A stretch of DNA of 64,000 nucleotides from Lumnitzera littorea. Lineage: Eukaryota; Streptophyta; Magnoliopsida; Myrtales; Combretaceae. The notes below the pieces were generated by a model. It saw only the letters and a program-made list of their open reading frames with translations, was not told the origin of the DNA and ran no database searches. The stretch's first letter is position 1. Each line of letters opens with the position of its first letter. The stretch spans positions 53,473,486 to 53,537,485 of the forward strand of contig JAMXBB010000002.1 of the NCBI GenBank assembly GCA_024138015.1, given 5' to 3'. The position numbers and the translations under genes are program-made. Of the stretch, positions 23,040 to 35,733 are shown piece after piece.

Positions 23040-24790
23040 AGTTCGGAGCTCTACGAGATAATTAATAAACTTTTGTGTAGGAAAAACTCAACAAAGAGTT
23101 TATTACTCAAATTATGGAATGCCATATTAGCTAACTTTGACAGTTTGTTGGCAGCAATGTTGTTACTCCTTAGTATTTTATGGATTAAAAAGGACTAAAA
23201 TTCTTTTGCAAGCATTCGTACTATTAATAAGTACTTACTCGTTTCCTCTTCCTTAACTGTATAACCTCCTTAAACTTGATTTACAATAAGCTATGAATTA
23301 GAGAAGACTTTAAGTTTCTCGACATCAACTTCCTTCATGAGCTTAAGTCCGATTATCAGAGCTTCATATTTTTCTTCATTATTGCTAGTTGGGAATTTGA
23401 ATTTTAAGCCATAATTAACCTTGACATTGTAGGGCCCTTACTGAATAAGGCTCGCACCACTTCCCTCTCTAGTAGAAGAACTATCCACATAAAGATACCA
23501 TATGGGTTTCTTGGCAATCTTTACATTGTCTTCCTCACCGGTGAACTCGGCTAAGAAATCTGCTAACACTTAAGCTTTCAAGGCTATTTTGGGTTTGTAT
23601 TATACACTATAGGCACTCAACTCCAAGGTATATTTCATCATCCTTTCGAAAGAGTCTAGGCATTGCAATGCTTGTGACAAAGGTTGATAAGTGAATACTA
23701 CGATTTGTTGAGCTTTAAAATATGGTTTCGATTTCCAACTGAGTGAACCACTACTAATATAAACTTCTCAATTTTCGTGTATCGATGCTTCGGTCCCTAC
23801 AAGACATGACTTACGTAATAAACTGGTCGATGCTTCTTGCCATCAATTTTGACCAACATAAAAGAAAATGCTTGGCAGCCAACTGATAGGTATAAAAATA
23901 CAAATTCTCTCCTAAGATGGGTGTTGAGAGTATCAGGGGTGACGCAAGGAATTCTTTGAGTTCATTGAATGCCCTATCATAATTATCTATCCATTGGAAC
24001 TCTTTCGGATTCTTTAAAATCTTAAAAAATTTTGTGCACCTATCTATGCTTCTCAACACAAACCAGTTAAGGGTGGCTATTCGCCTGGTGAGTTCCTATA
24101 CCTCCTTGACAGTACGGGGAGATTTCATGTTTGTTATTGCATCAATCTTTCTTGGGTTGGCTTCAATGCCATGCCGAGTGACCATTTACCCTAAAAACTT
24201 TCCGAAAGTAGTGCCAAAGATATACTTTTGCGAATTGAGCTTCATGTTATACTTCATTAGAGTAATGAATGTCTCCTTAAGATCAACAAGATACCAATCC
24301 TCTATTGTGCTTTTCATGACATGTCATCGACATATACTTCAATATTGCGATGGATCTAGGGTTTGAACATCATAGTGACAAGCTTTTGATAGTTTGCACC
24401 AACGTTTTTTAGCCCAAAAGGCATCACCATATAACAATATGTCTTAAAATTAGTGACAAATGACGTGTGAAATTTGTCTTCCTTATCCATTTTGATTTGG
24501 TTATAGTCGGAAAAAGTAACCATAAAAGAAAGCAACGTATGTTCAACTATTAAATTAACCCTCTGATCAATTTTCTATAGCAGGAAGCAATCCTTGAGAT
24601 AGGACTTGTTAAGATCCGTGAAGTCTATGCACATGCACCATTTGCCGTTAGACATCTTGACTAGTACACAGTTGGTTAGCCAAGTCAGATAGGGCTCTTG
24701 CTAAATAAATCTTACCTTTAAGAGTTTTTAAACTTCTTCTTCTATGGTTGCCTGCCTCTTGGGGGTGAATTACCTTTTCTTTTGTTAGAT
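23040..24790 (-). pseudogene. Reverse transcriptase and RNase H relics of the Tat-like element
   Basis: Minus-strand pieces in order: NGKWCMCIDFTDLNKSYLKD (about 24640-24580), VMPFGLKNVGANYQKLVT (about 24430-24380), and YVDDM (about 24325), the catalytic motif of gypsy reverse transcriptase. Further on are the LADFLAEFT linker (about 23550) and WYLYVDSSSTREGSGASLI plus KYEALIIGLKLMKEVDVEKL, the second RNase H typical of Tat elements. Many stops. Confidence 0.75.
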
Positions 24791-25169
24791 CACTTTCATG
24801 CTTGGATTAATCTGGAGTTTGTGTACTATAACGTCTCTAGAGATACCCAACATGTCTGAATGGGACCATGCAAATATATTAGCATTGTCCTATAAGAAGT
24901 TAATTAAACTTTGACAAATGTGTGCCGGCAAGGGTTTCCCTATCTTGGTCATTTTTCCTAGGTCACCTCCTAAAGAAACTTCCTCAGTTTCATTCTTGGC
25001 ATTGTCTATGTTGACTGACTTTCCTTCTAGACAAGTTTGTACTTGAAAAACCTCTTTACGCCTTAAAGCCCTTATGTATAAAGACCTTGCTAACTATTGA
25101 TCCCCCTTTACATAAATTAACTCCCGTGAGAGTGAGGAATTTGGCTTTAAGATAAGTAATTGAAGGGAT

Positions 25170-25480
25170 GAGGTCGAATAAGTATTGACACTACCAACCT
25201 ATGATCATATTGTATGGGGACCAACATTTGACAACAAGAAAATCCACTTTGTCTTCTGCAACATGCTCGTCATCCCCAATCTTGATGGGTAAATAGATTA
25301 CTCTGGTTACTTGAACGGGTTGATTGTTGAAGGCGTATAAGTCATAGTGGTAAGTTCTCAATTGTGCTTTGATCTTGGGTCTCATCTGATCAAAAGCATG
25401 TTGAAAAATAATATCTATCAAACTTCTAGTGTCAACGAGAATTTTCTTGATGTCAAAGTTAGCAATTCTCGCATTAATGA
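25170..25480 (-). pseudogene. Aspartic protease relic
   Basis: KILVDTRSLIDIIFQHAFD on the minus strand matches the retropepsin active-site region D-T-G-S, but the Gly codon reads as Arg (GGA to AGA type change), which would abolish activity. It ends with FLVVKCWSPYNMIIGW, the family flap/ILG-like region. Confidence 0.65.
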
Positions 25481-25579
25481 CAAGTATGTTATCATGCGGC
25501 CTTTAGATACCTTCAAAATCTTCCTCCGTAAAAGAAATCGCATTATCGATTTTGACCTTCTTGCCTTAAATATTACAAA

Positions 25580-26990
25580 CATAATTTACAGCATTAATCA
25601 AACTCGAAGAGCTAAATTAGCTTATAGTAGAAGGTCTACCGACAATAGTATTGATTATCCCATTAAGTGCTCTACCAGTATTCCCGTCTCTTACATCTTT
25701 CCCAACAACATTTGGCTGGGTGGCATTCTCCTGGTTTTTATGTCTCCTTTGGGATGGTCTCGATATTCTCGACATCATGTGCAAGAAACTTGTACAAGTG
25801 CCCTTGTTGGATTGCGTCCTCAATTGCATTCTTGAGTTGGTTGCATTCATATGTGTTATGGCCTTTGTCGTGATGGAAATCGTAGTATTTGTTAGAATTT
25901 CATCTTGAGGGGTTTCCTCTCATTCTTTCTAGCCACTGCAATATGCCTCTCTATTCACATATCTCCATTAATATATCTAAAATTAGACGATTAATTGGTA
26001 TATGGGATAAATATGTCAGAATTCATGGTCACTTTCTTTTGGCATTGGAACTTTGATTGTGGTCCATCCTGAGTTGATTTTTTGCACTTCTCCTTTTGTC
26101 ATTTTTCCTATCTCTTCTATTTTGATCGACTTCTCACCTAGCCTTTATATTGTCTTCTTGTCAAACGTAGGATGTGGCCTTGGCTTTGAACTTAGCAAAA
26201 GTTCTCTGATTATTCTTTGGAAGAGACTTGAAAAAGTCTTCATAGGGCTTAACTGCATCTATGACAGCATTGAGGGCTACAATCATGTCCAATTCTAAAA
26301 TTTGAATCATCTTAGCCATAAACCTAGCTAGATAATCTCTAATAGACTCGTTTGATCTCTGTTTTATTATGTTAAGGATTGAAGAATCCTTAATAGAAAG
26401 CTTACTTGCAAGGAAGCGTTGAAGGAATACTTCTGCTAGTTTTTCAAAACACGAGATAGTGTTCGGCTTCAGGTGTTTAAACTACGTACTTGCCGCATTC
26501 CTTAATGTTGAAGGAAAAGCTTAGCAGGCCACAACATCACTTAAGTTATGCAACTTGGGAAAAGTGTAGTAGTACTCTAAATGATCCTTAAGATCTTTTG
26601 TTCCATCATAAGTTTCAAACTATGGCAACTTAATGTGCCATGGTATAATCTCCTCCAAAATCTCAGGGATGAAAGGGCTCTTCTTAATTTAGAACTATTT
26701 ACTCGTTGTAATAGGGGTGCTAAAATGTAAGGGTCCAATATGGTGCATTTGCTATGGTTGCTTACCCTTGTTGACTTTTTTGAGTGCAGGAGCCTAAGGT
26801 CCCATTGTAACTTCGGCTTATTTTTTTGGCAATTCAAGTGAATAGATTGAGTCATCACTATTCTTGGTGCTGTGATTGTCATGTTCCTTGTATTAATTTG
26901 GATGGGCATTACTATGAAGGAAATTAAGGATCTCTTCATGTTTTTTGTTTAATTCTTGGTTTTCTTTAGCCAAGTTGAGGCAAAGCTGCT
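25580..26990 (-). pseudogene. gag relic of the Tat-like element
   Basis: Minus strand: IKLPQFETYDGTKDLKDHLE (about 26660-26600), the capsid segment AFPSTLRNAASTWFKHL (about 26520-26470), SNESIRDYLARFMAKMIQIL (about 26360-26300) and YYDFHHDKGHNTYECNQLKN (about 25890-25830), the first half of a C-C-H-C knuckle-like motif. The C-terminal part is Lys/Arg-rich. This is a standard Tat-group gag, interrupted by stops. Confidence 0.72.
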
Positions 26991-27124
26991 CCAACTTAAT
27001 CAAACATTGCTCATCGATGTGCTTACTTCCCCCTTTAAGGTGATAGGATGAAGTTTCAACCTGTACTCCTAGTTAATCTAATTCTTGCCATGTGGATGGG
27101 CAAGAAAAAACAGATGGTACTAAA

Positions 27125-27525
27125 TGTTATTATGTGGTTTTGGGTTAAAACACTTGTCCTGCAAAGAAAGAAAAAGCTTTTGGTATAGGGGCTAGTCCAA
27201 TGTAGCCACTTTAATGCCTAACTCAATAAATGAGTGTGGGAGAAGATTGAATAAGTAGTTAGGAATTGTTAGATCCCCTTTACAGTGTTTCTTCCTCCTA
27301 TTTATAAGAGAATGTTGAGTGTCCAAAGTAGCAGTTAATTGCATGATTATTGGAACACATGGAAACCTCTTGATTAGACGTATTCCTAAAATATATGAAT
27401 AATAAGTAGTTATGTAATATAACTATTCACGCCACTTTTTTTAAATTCAAATCATTGGTCGAGAGTCAAGTTACCCGACGTACTAATAACCGAGTAGACG
27501 AATGAGTGAAATTCGACTATTAACA
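27125..27525 (-). repeat. 5' LTR of the Tat-like element, about 400 bp
   Basis: On the minus strand it starts TGTTAATAGTCG (27525) and ends ...CATAATAACA (27125). A TATA box (TATAAATA, 27299-27306) and 'gtggctacattgg' downstream fit. The next bases, TTTAGTACCATCTG, are a decayed TTTGGCGCCGTCTG primer-binding site. Expected flanking duplication CATGG lies at 27526-27530; its partner was not found. Confidence 0.65.
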
Positions 27526-28098
27526 CATGGCATGATAAGACAGACCTTTATAACCACTAAAGATTGCAACAATAGTATCTAATGCTAGTTGAAAATAAGG
27601 TGACTTTAAAGCATCAAAAGCTATATATGCATCGAAAAACCATTTAGCAAATCCCATGTTTGCTCTTTGAATAGCTTATTTACCAACTACTGTGCTTTTA
27701 ATACTTGGTTGGGACAATGTAGTAGTGTTCTTAACCATATATTTATCAATCTCAGCCTTTCATTTTTGTTTTGGTGGCTTTGATGAAGGATTTAACTCTT
27801 TAACTTCATCATCTTCAATTTTAGTATTCCAATCTTCATCCTTTTGTTTAAAGAACTTAAGATATTATGCCATTTTCTCTCAAACTTCATTTGGAACCTT
27901 TTTGTAGGGTGCTATGCTATTGTGAATCCCTGCTAAGTGATATTTCATCCTATTGATCTTTCCACCATGATAGTTAGATCCATAATAAAGACATATGAAC
28001 ACTTTCTTTCCTTTATCATTGGTGGAAAAATTAAAATGCTCCCAAGTAGGATCATTCGTTGAATGAACAGTAGTAAAAGATGATTGGCTACTTTCCAT
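27526..28098 (-). pseudogene. hAT transposase relic, N-terminal BED finger region
   Basis: Starts ATG at 28098 and reads DPTWEHFNFSTNDKGKKVF, then KINRMKYHLAGIHNSIAPYK, a BED-type zinc finger of plant hAT transposases. The second metal-binding Cys is Tyr (CLYYG for CxxC) while H-x4-H is kept. After stops the frame continues RANMGFAKWFFDAYIAFDAL and SPYFQLALDTIVAI up to YHAM at 27526, where the Tat LTR begins. The catalytic hAT core and C-terminal dimerisation region are absent from the window. The gene would have encoded a DNA-binding transposase; it is dead. Confidence 0.75.
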
Positions 28099-29365
28099 TC
28101 CCTAAACAAAATATATAGATAGTTTAGGAATTGAAAAGAAATAGTAAATGTAGATGTAAGTCAATTATGAAGATATCGAGACACAAGTTCACGCCTTAAA
28201 AATTATCAAATAAACATTATGTCATCTGAATCCTTGTACATAATTAAAATAGAATAAATCAGTAAACAATTATTTGTACACACTTTCATCGTGTAAAATA
28301 CACTAAACAAAGTGGGTATGTTGTATAGTGCACACATGACAAGTAAGCAACAAAGCATTGCTTTGTAATGCTTTCTCTCTATCTAATAATTAATTCATTC
28401 AACAGCATGGTTTTGGACATTTGGTACTATGATGGCAATTAAAAAATTAAAATTTAATCACTAGTTTACAATAAGGATAAAGGGGCTTAATAAAAGTTTA
28501 CTTACGTTACATACATTTATATTGTCACATTGCCTATAATAAACAATATAAATATAAATTACTAATATCTAATAACTAAAGAAAATGAAGATATAATACA
28601 AATAGTGGTCGGAGTCTACAATGTGAACATGACATGGCCTATGGGTATAAAGATTAAAAAGCTTTTTATCTGTTATAAATTTGCAACAATACAAGAATAA
28701 TTATTTATATTATATGATAAAGATAATAGAAGACAACATGATAAGGGCATGAACTAAAAATCATTATGTACAAAACATTAACAGAGTGGATTAAGTAGAT
28801 GTTTATAAAAGTAAATTTAAAAACTTTCAATAGAAAACAAATATTACCTTGTAGAAAGGTTGAAGCTTTGACTATCATTCGAGTCTTGTCTCTTGAAGAT
28901 AAGAGTTAAGTTTTAGCTTTTAATGTGGTAGTTTACTCTCCAACTTTGGGAATGATGAAGAAGATAAAAGATAGGTTTTGAATTTTGTTTACTTTACTTT
29001 TACACTTAGAATTTTAGCTTTTGTCTTTAAGGGTTTTTTTTTTTCAAAAAATATTGGAAATGTCAATTTAGCTTACATTATGTACATGATCGACTTAAGC
29101 TTTTTTTTCTAAAAATCCCATACCATTGTAAAAGTGCAAAGTGTGAATTGCAAACCATTTTTTTTTTTTTAATTATAGTGATGCATCTAAACCCATTAGA
29201 CCCGACTAAGTTGTCCAGGTCATGGTCAAATTGGCTAGGTTAAGCAGGTTTGTCCAGGTCAATTCAAAAGGGTTTTGCCTTATGGACTAGCCCATTTTAA
29301 TGGTTGGCTCTAGTTAAATTAGGTTGAACCAACCAGGCAAATTTGGGTCTATAACCATGGTTTTT
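28099..29365. other. Non-coding DNA, possibly the 5' part of the hAT element
   Basis: No credible frame. T-rich tracts at about 29032-29044 and 29160-29170. The stretch 29190-29340 has repeated short motifs such as 'ccaggtca', resembling the repetitive subterminal DNA of hAT elements, but no terminal inverted repeat could be fixed. Confidence 0.3.
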
Positions 29366-30723
29366 GGAGGGATTTCCTTTTGTCATCAAGTATAAGCTTA
29401 GCAAGACATATGTGGTTACCAACACCTTATCTTAAAGACACACTCTTATTTCTAACCTTCAAATAAGATTACTAGGTTTTGGAAGGATGAAGGAGTAGTA
29501 CCTACAAGATCCTCATTTTTATCCTATTTATGTAAACTGTATAGATGGATGAAGGGAGGATGAATAATTTGTAGAGGATGGGTATCTATTCTAAGGTGGT
29601 AAACAATGTGTGCTAACCTGTTCCCTAAGGAAATTGTTGGTGAAGGAAGCCTATGGTAGAGGACTCTCCAAACACTTTAGAGAGAAAAGAACTTTTAAGC
29701 TATTGAGAACTAGATTCTTTTGCCTTAATATGAGAAGAGATGTTCATTGTGTTGTAGAAAGGTGTGTAATCTATAAGAGAGTCAAACGCCAAGCTGAGTA
29801 AGGGAGAGCAATACCTCTATCTGTCTCAACCAAACCTTGGGTTGAATTGAGTTGAAATTTGTTTTCGGTCTTTCCTAAAATGAATTGTGGCAAAGACTCT
29901 AAAATGGTTATCATAAACAAATTCAGCAAGATGGCACACTCTGTACCCTACACTAAGACTAATGATGCTTTGGCTATTTCCTCCTCTTTCTGTAGGAAAT
30001 CATCAGATTGTATGACATACCGAGAAGTATAGTTTTGGATAGAGACTTAAAGTTTCTAAGTTACTTTTGGAAGATACCCTAACACCGGTTAGGAACTAAA
30101 CTACTCTTCAGTACCTCCTATCACGCATAGATTGATGGCTACACTAAGGTCATCAATTATACCTTAGGTTTTCTACTCTAAGCTATCATGGGAAGGAACT
30201 TGACTAATGGGATGTTTGCCTGCCTATGATAAAGTTTCTTACAACCAAACTATTCACAGTACCACAAGCTAAACCCCCTTTGAAGTCATATATGGTTTCA
30301 AGCCCAAGCTACCCCTCGAACATGTATTAGTGCCAAAACTTAACCAAGAAGACTTAAAGGCCAAAGATCAAGCTTAGACTCTCCATAGGATCTATCAAAG
30401 GGTCATTAAACAATTAGATCAAGTTGCACACAGATTAGAATGAAAGCAACAAGGAAAGAAGGTAGGGAAATTTTAGCCCAATGATCTAGGTTGGTTGCAC
30501 TTTAGCTGAAAACAATTCCTGAACAAGAGTGAGAACAAGTTGTTTACCAAGCTGAAGGACCATTCAAGATAATCCAAAAGATTAACAAAAATGCATATCT
30601 ATTAGAATTACTTGAGGACTATGGATTGTCTAATGTGTCCATCATTACCAACTTAAGTCCATATCACCCTAAGCAAGAGAGCCACCTAGATTTGATCCTA
30701 AATTCCAATCAAATTGGAGGGGA
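29366..30723 (+). pseudogene. Chromoviral RNase H end and integrase relic (Reina-like)
   Basis: Readable pieces in order: end of the RNase H/linker (about 29375-29440), integrase zinc region CSLRKLLVKEAYGRGLSKHF with RRDVHCVVERCVIYKRVKRQ (29625-29800), core KFSKMAHSVPYTKTNDALAI (about 29920-29980), TPFEVIYGFKPKLPLEHVLV (about 30271-30330), and a C-terminal tail to 30723. It is close in style to the polyprotein at 61.8-63.0 kb. It has stops throughout; upstream gag, protease and reverse transcriptase are missing. Confidence 0.72.
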
Positions 30724-31571
30724 TGATAAGAATTAGCTAATTGGACCCCTCACCCAAATCCGAGCTTGAGGTCATGAGAGCATGATGTGTAGAATTCTTA
30801 CCTCTCACTTGAGTACCAAGGACTCTAAGCTACTATTTGGACTAAATCTTCCTTAGCTCTACTTAATTTGAACCATACACATTGACCTCGATTATGGAAT
30901 ATTGACCTAGAGGAGAGCCAAGCGACCTCTCCAACAATTTGGCAATTTTTTCCAATAGCTTAGCCACCTTAACCCTAAGGTATCTATTGAGGTCCATAGT
31001 GTTTAACTGAATGTCGACGTGTTCTAAAGAATTAATCAATGATACTTGACTACTCAAAAACTGAAACCTAAGGTCCCCATGAGTTGCCAACCAATTTGAA
31101 CTTAGTTTTACCTAGTGAAGCCACATCTACTTTAGCTACAATACACATCTTCTGACATCCGTACCTATATAGATGTAAGCTGCATATCCCCTTTGTATAT
31201 TATGGATTTACCCCTTTCCCAATACATTCTCTTTAGTACTTTGCTATTTTAGGAAATGTATCCATTTTTGTAAAATTATCTTAGCTTAAGTGTTACCCTA
31301 AAGTTTCAAGTATAAATACCTATTATTTTGTAAGCCACAACAAATGATCATCAATACAATATGTTGCATTTTCCACTTAAGCTTGTTGTCTTTGCAAGTT
31401 TACCTTACTCTTATCTTATTCCTTGAGCAAGCCTATATAGCGAGTGACCTCATTAGCTACTCATGTGACACATCAAGCTAGCTCTTGAGAGTAGTTGTGG
31501 TGAGTCATATCAAAAGCCAACTCTCAGTTGCTTACTTCACTTTACTAATCTATATCACAAATCTTCTACAG
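30724..31571 (+). mobile_element. 3' LTR of the truncated chromovirus
   Basis: Begins TGATAAGAATT after 'ggagggga', matching the LTR start TGATAGGGAT of the element at 55678. A TATA box (TATAAATA, 31311-31318) and a 'gcgagtgacc' segment near 31440 are shared with that LTR family. The 3' end near 31571 (CTTCTACA) is an estimate. Confidence 0.5.
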
Positions 31572-31579
31572 GTTTGGAC

Positions 31580-32218
31580 ATACCTCAATATAGTGGTGCT
31601 TGTCAATTCTTTACATGGCATATCTAGTAGGATGTTGTCTACTTACTCAAAATGATCTTCCTACTCATCCTCAGCCTCTTTGCCCTTATCTCTTGAGTAT
31701 TACGCTGCCACATTGATTTCACCTAGGAAAGCATTGGCAGTTAGGGAAGGTAGGTCCAAGAAATTGACAATCTTCAAGTTCAAGTTGGGGTAATGAGCCA
31801 GAATCTCCCCATAGATTTACCTCCCCGCCTTCATCATGATCCTACTTTGCTCATTGTCCCATTACTTGCTTACTATAATCTTCTTATAGATCTTCCCCTT
31901 AATGGCTACAGTGATGACATACCCATTCTCTAAGGCTACAATACAAGACTGCTAACTTGCTACCTCTCATTCTAACCATTAAACCCTCTCCTCCAAAGAT
32001 GCCAACCGACTAGAGTGCTCCTTACTCTCCATATTGGAGGTAACGGATGCCATTTTTAGCCTCTCAACCTCCTTAGTGAGATCAGTAACCTTACCCTTTT
32101 CTTTCTCTAAGTGGGCCTTACTCACTTTAAGCGAGGTAACTAAGGTGACAACTTTGCTCTTCTCTACCTTGTTAAAGCCAACTCAGCCTTTGCAACAGTT
32201 GCCTCCTCCTTGGCATGA
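31580..32218 (-). pseudogene. C-terminal half of a retroelement ORF with coiled coil
   Basis: The minus strand reads AHLEKEKGKVTDLTKEVERL then SSRLASLEERV (about 32130-31960), a heptad-like coiled coil, followed by KIYKKIIVSK and GRXIYGEILAHYPNLNLKIV (about 31900-31790). It continues the frame at 35734-37674 once the solo LTR is ignored. The layout resembles LARD-type ORFs of unknown role. Stops are present. Confidence 0.45.
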
Positions 32219-32223
32219 GCTAT

Positions 32224-35200
32224 TGTCACGCCTCGAACAAGAAGAGTCATAATAGTCCCACCATGTAAACTAATCTAAGATAGAAACTGACTTCACAGCT
32301 GCTATCGTAGACGTAGTTCACACAAGGCGTACAACTCAACCAGCTTGAAACGTCTGTTCTGACACCTGTTATTAACCAAACATGTGGTAGAGCTTTTATA
32401 AGTTACTTATTCTATACAACCTACTATTTAATATCATAACAGTATTTAAACAAACATTTCACGTCCAAAGGTAAAGTTTACAATCAGAGTTTGTTAAAAA
32501 CAACGGGTTTTACGGTCTATATACAATAAGTTAGAAAACTAGTGGGCTCCTAGGGAATTCCCAATTAGTTTTCCTCAAAACTTAAAGACAAAGCCAAAAG
32601 ATCAGGTTCAGTTAAATTCCTCGATCCTCACTTTCCCACACAGCAGCACACTAACCTAGGAACGGTGGTACTTGAACATCTTGCCTTCACTCAACACCTA
32701 CAAAAGAGTCTGTAGGGATGTGAGCACAACTAGCTCAGTAAGTGGGGCGGAGTCAGAAGAGTACTATACAATCACAAATAAGGTTAATAATAATGATGAA
32801 ATGCAATGCAATCACTCAAATGAAACATCGCACAGTGTTAACCGGTCCACTGTGAGGTTAGAGAAATTTCATCTGCTCCAACCCAGATTGAGGAGTTTCA
32901 TCGCGACTCAAGTTAGACCAAACCCGGGCTTGTGCAATGGAGAATACCCTCCTCTCATGATTGCCTTCGAACCACGGCCCCCATTTCAATTAGTTCGACT
33001 AAGGATGGGAAAATGACCATTTCAGCTATCCTCATCGAAGGAAGTCGGTATTTGGCCTAACACTCTTAATCATTTTCCCCTAATGAGTGATTATGTATGT
33101 CCAATTACATTTTAGTCGAATAACCGTTAGTGTTAATCAAGGGTGACCAACAAGTTCACGCAATATGGAATCCATGCAAATATGCAGAACAGCACACCAA
33201 GGAGTTGAACTCCTGTCACAACTGAGTATCATTCACATACATAGCATGCGCATAATCATCTAACTACAAACACAATCAGAAGTACTCTTGGGTCTCCGAA
33301 TACTTTAAATAGCACCCAAACAGCGGTGAAGCCACAACCCCAACTTACTTGTTTAGACATTCGCTATTGCTGACTTGAATTATCAACCGTCTTTGTATTG
33401 GAAGGTCCTAATTATACAAAAAGCCTAAATTCAGTTTTCGTAATAATTACGAAAACATTAAGGTTTTATCTAAAATGGTTATATATATATATATTATTTC
33501 CATAATATACCGTTATGTTATCACTATATATCGAATTAAATTATTAATTATTGATACTGTACATCATATATACTATTACGTATTATATATCGTTTCGATC
33601 GTATCGAAATGTACTTTTTATTTATTAATTCACGTTTTAATTCCGGTAAGGTTACCGAAATATGTATATTCTTGAATATGATATAGTCTTGAGCTAATTT
33701 ACTTAAGGTTGTCCGATTTCAACTAAATTAGTGTCATTGGGTTCGTATAGACGTAACGACACGTCTTATGAATCCCGTTTCTAGAGATGGCTTTTAACGG
33801 GTAGTTTGAGTTTTTAATACAATTATACATAATTATATAAAAATGATCGTATTATACGTAATTTACATTATTGAATTATATTTTATCTAATTTGTCCTTA
33901 TGTTGTAACAATATGAGTATTATTCAATTCTAATACACCTAAAGTGTATCTCGATCAGAAAACATTAATAAATAAAATAAAAATCTCCATTAATCCAATC
34001 TGATCAGCAATCCTTTATATAGTTTTTATTTAATTATTTAATTCATTTAGCCTATTAATATTACAAATACACCCTGACTTGTAATTTAAGCTATTTTACT
34101 TAATAAATTTGTAATAAATAGTTCGGGTTACCAAATAATTCCCCGAAAATTTCTATAGGATTCTAAAAATATAGGAAATTTAGTTATCACTTGGTTTTAA
34201 GTTTCCGACTTATTGCCTATTTTTTTATATTGACAATTTTACCCCTAAATTATGATAAATTATTCAGTTATAATTCTTTTAGCACCAAATTAATTTCAAT
34301 CTAACTCAATATTGTTACTATTTATTATAGATTAGTACATGTCCATTTCATCAATTAATTTCATAATTTCCCATTAAATTCATAATTTCAACCTATTTTC
34401 GAGCTTAAAAATGCAATAAATATTAAAATTATTCAAATAAAAATTTGGGCTATGTGGCAATTACCTATATATCATACACATCCTACACAAAAATTTTCAG
34501 CTAGAAACAACATCATATAGTACATTTATTTCACAAATATAAATTCGGGTGAATTACAGATTTCTTAATAAAGTATATTAAATATTATGAATTTTTCAAA
34601 AATAAAAATATCACATGAAAGCATGTCTAAAATAACCTAAGTACAATTTTTTTCATAATTTTATGGGCGGATTTACTATTTTTTTAGAAATTATTGAAAA
34701 ACATGATAGGAATTTGACCTTGGTGTTCTTGAGTGCTCCGGTGGCCGGCGGCGGTTAGGTGGTTGTCGGAACGCCTAGACGCTGGGGGTACTCCTTGGTG
34801 GTGGAGTGGCGTAGTAGCAGATCAAAGGAAACCCTAAGAACTAACTTTGCTCGGTAATTGTTCTATTTTTTTTTTCTTTCTTTTTTTATTTTCTACGATT
34901 TTTTCTAATTTTTCTTTCTAAGTATTTCTGATTCCAAACTGCTAAAATTTTCTTATCTAAAGGTATTGGCTTTTTATAGTGCCTCCAAGTCGGTTAAGGG
35001 ATTTTTTTTAATTATTTTAGATTTTTCTTTTTATTTTTCCTAAGCATGAGGCACCCTAATGTTATGAATTTGCTTTTTGAATCAGCATTCCTATCCTATT
35101 TTCCTACCATGCATCATTGTCCAGCAAATCTCCAATGTATTTGATCAATTTTCCTTTTTCTTTTATTAAATAATTGCTTAAATATAGATATTATATGTTA

Positions 35201-35728
35201 GAATTAGTAATTTAATTAATATACAAATTTATACCCTATGTAAATAACATGTGAAATATATAACTTTACTCATATAATTAAGTTTCTAGCATATCTTTTA
35301 TTTTTAGGATATGTTCTAAAGTTAGTTTCATGAATTCAACACAAAATATATATAATTACATAATTTAGGGTTAATTTACGGGTATAATTATTATTTATAC
35401 CAGGTATACTGGTAAAATTACGTGTATTTTTATATAGTAAATTATACTATATTATCTCATTTTATAGCTCAATTAACTTATCTTTAAGTTCTTTTTGCAA
35501 TCTAAGTTCAATTTTAGGAGTTCCGAACATTTTAGTACTTTATTAAATATTCCAATTTTTAAGGGCAAAATTGGGATTTCGGATCATTATTACTAAAATC
35601 TAACTACACTGTAATATCTCAACTAACTTTTTTATTGTAGTCGTAAAGTTTGGGCTCAATTGGATAAGTTTTCCTGAAAGCCCTAAATCTAAGCTCGGTT
35701 GTCCTAAACTCAATTTTGGGAGCTTATA
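32224..35728 (-). mobile_element. Solo LTR of the 3.5-kb LTR chromovirus family, inverted
   Basis: On the + strand it begins TGTCACGCCTCGAACAAG and ends TTGGGAGCTTATA, the reverse complement of the LTR at 6832-10345 over its whole length. The terminal TG has become TA. TATA box at 34971-34978 (minus). No internal element sequence adjoins, so it arose by recombination between two LTRs. Flanks GCTAT (32219-32223) and GCTTC (35729-35733) match at three of five bases, a decayed duplication at best. It interrupts a minus-strand ORF. Confidence 0.85.
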
Positions 35729-35733
35729 GCTTC

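Larger units (their letters stand above)
22110..27525 (-). mobile_element. Degenerate Tat-lineage Ty3/gypsy element (5' LTR to integrase)
   Basis: Reading the minus strand from 27525 downward: 5' LTR, decayed primer-binding site, gag, protease, reverse transcriptase, a second Tat-type RNase H, and integrase. The order gag-PR-RT-RH-IN is that of Ty3/gypsy, and the extra RNase H segment places it in the Tat lineage. All frames carry stops and shifts. The 3' end is lost near the (CT)n tract, and no 3' LTR was recognised down to 16 kb. Its 5' LTR begins inside a hAT transposase relic, which would provide the target site. Confidence 0.8.

Noticed and set aside
33475..33675. Ile/Tyr-rich ORF
   Set aside because: AT-rich portion of the inverted solo LTR; the corresponding region of the other copy has no such frame by inspection.
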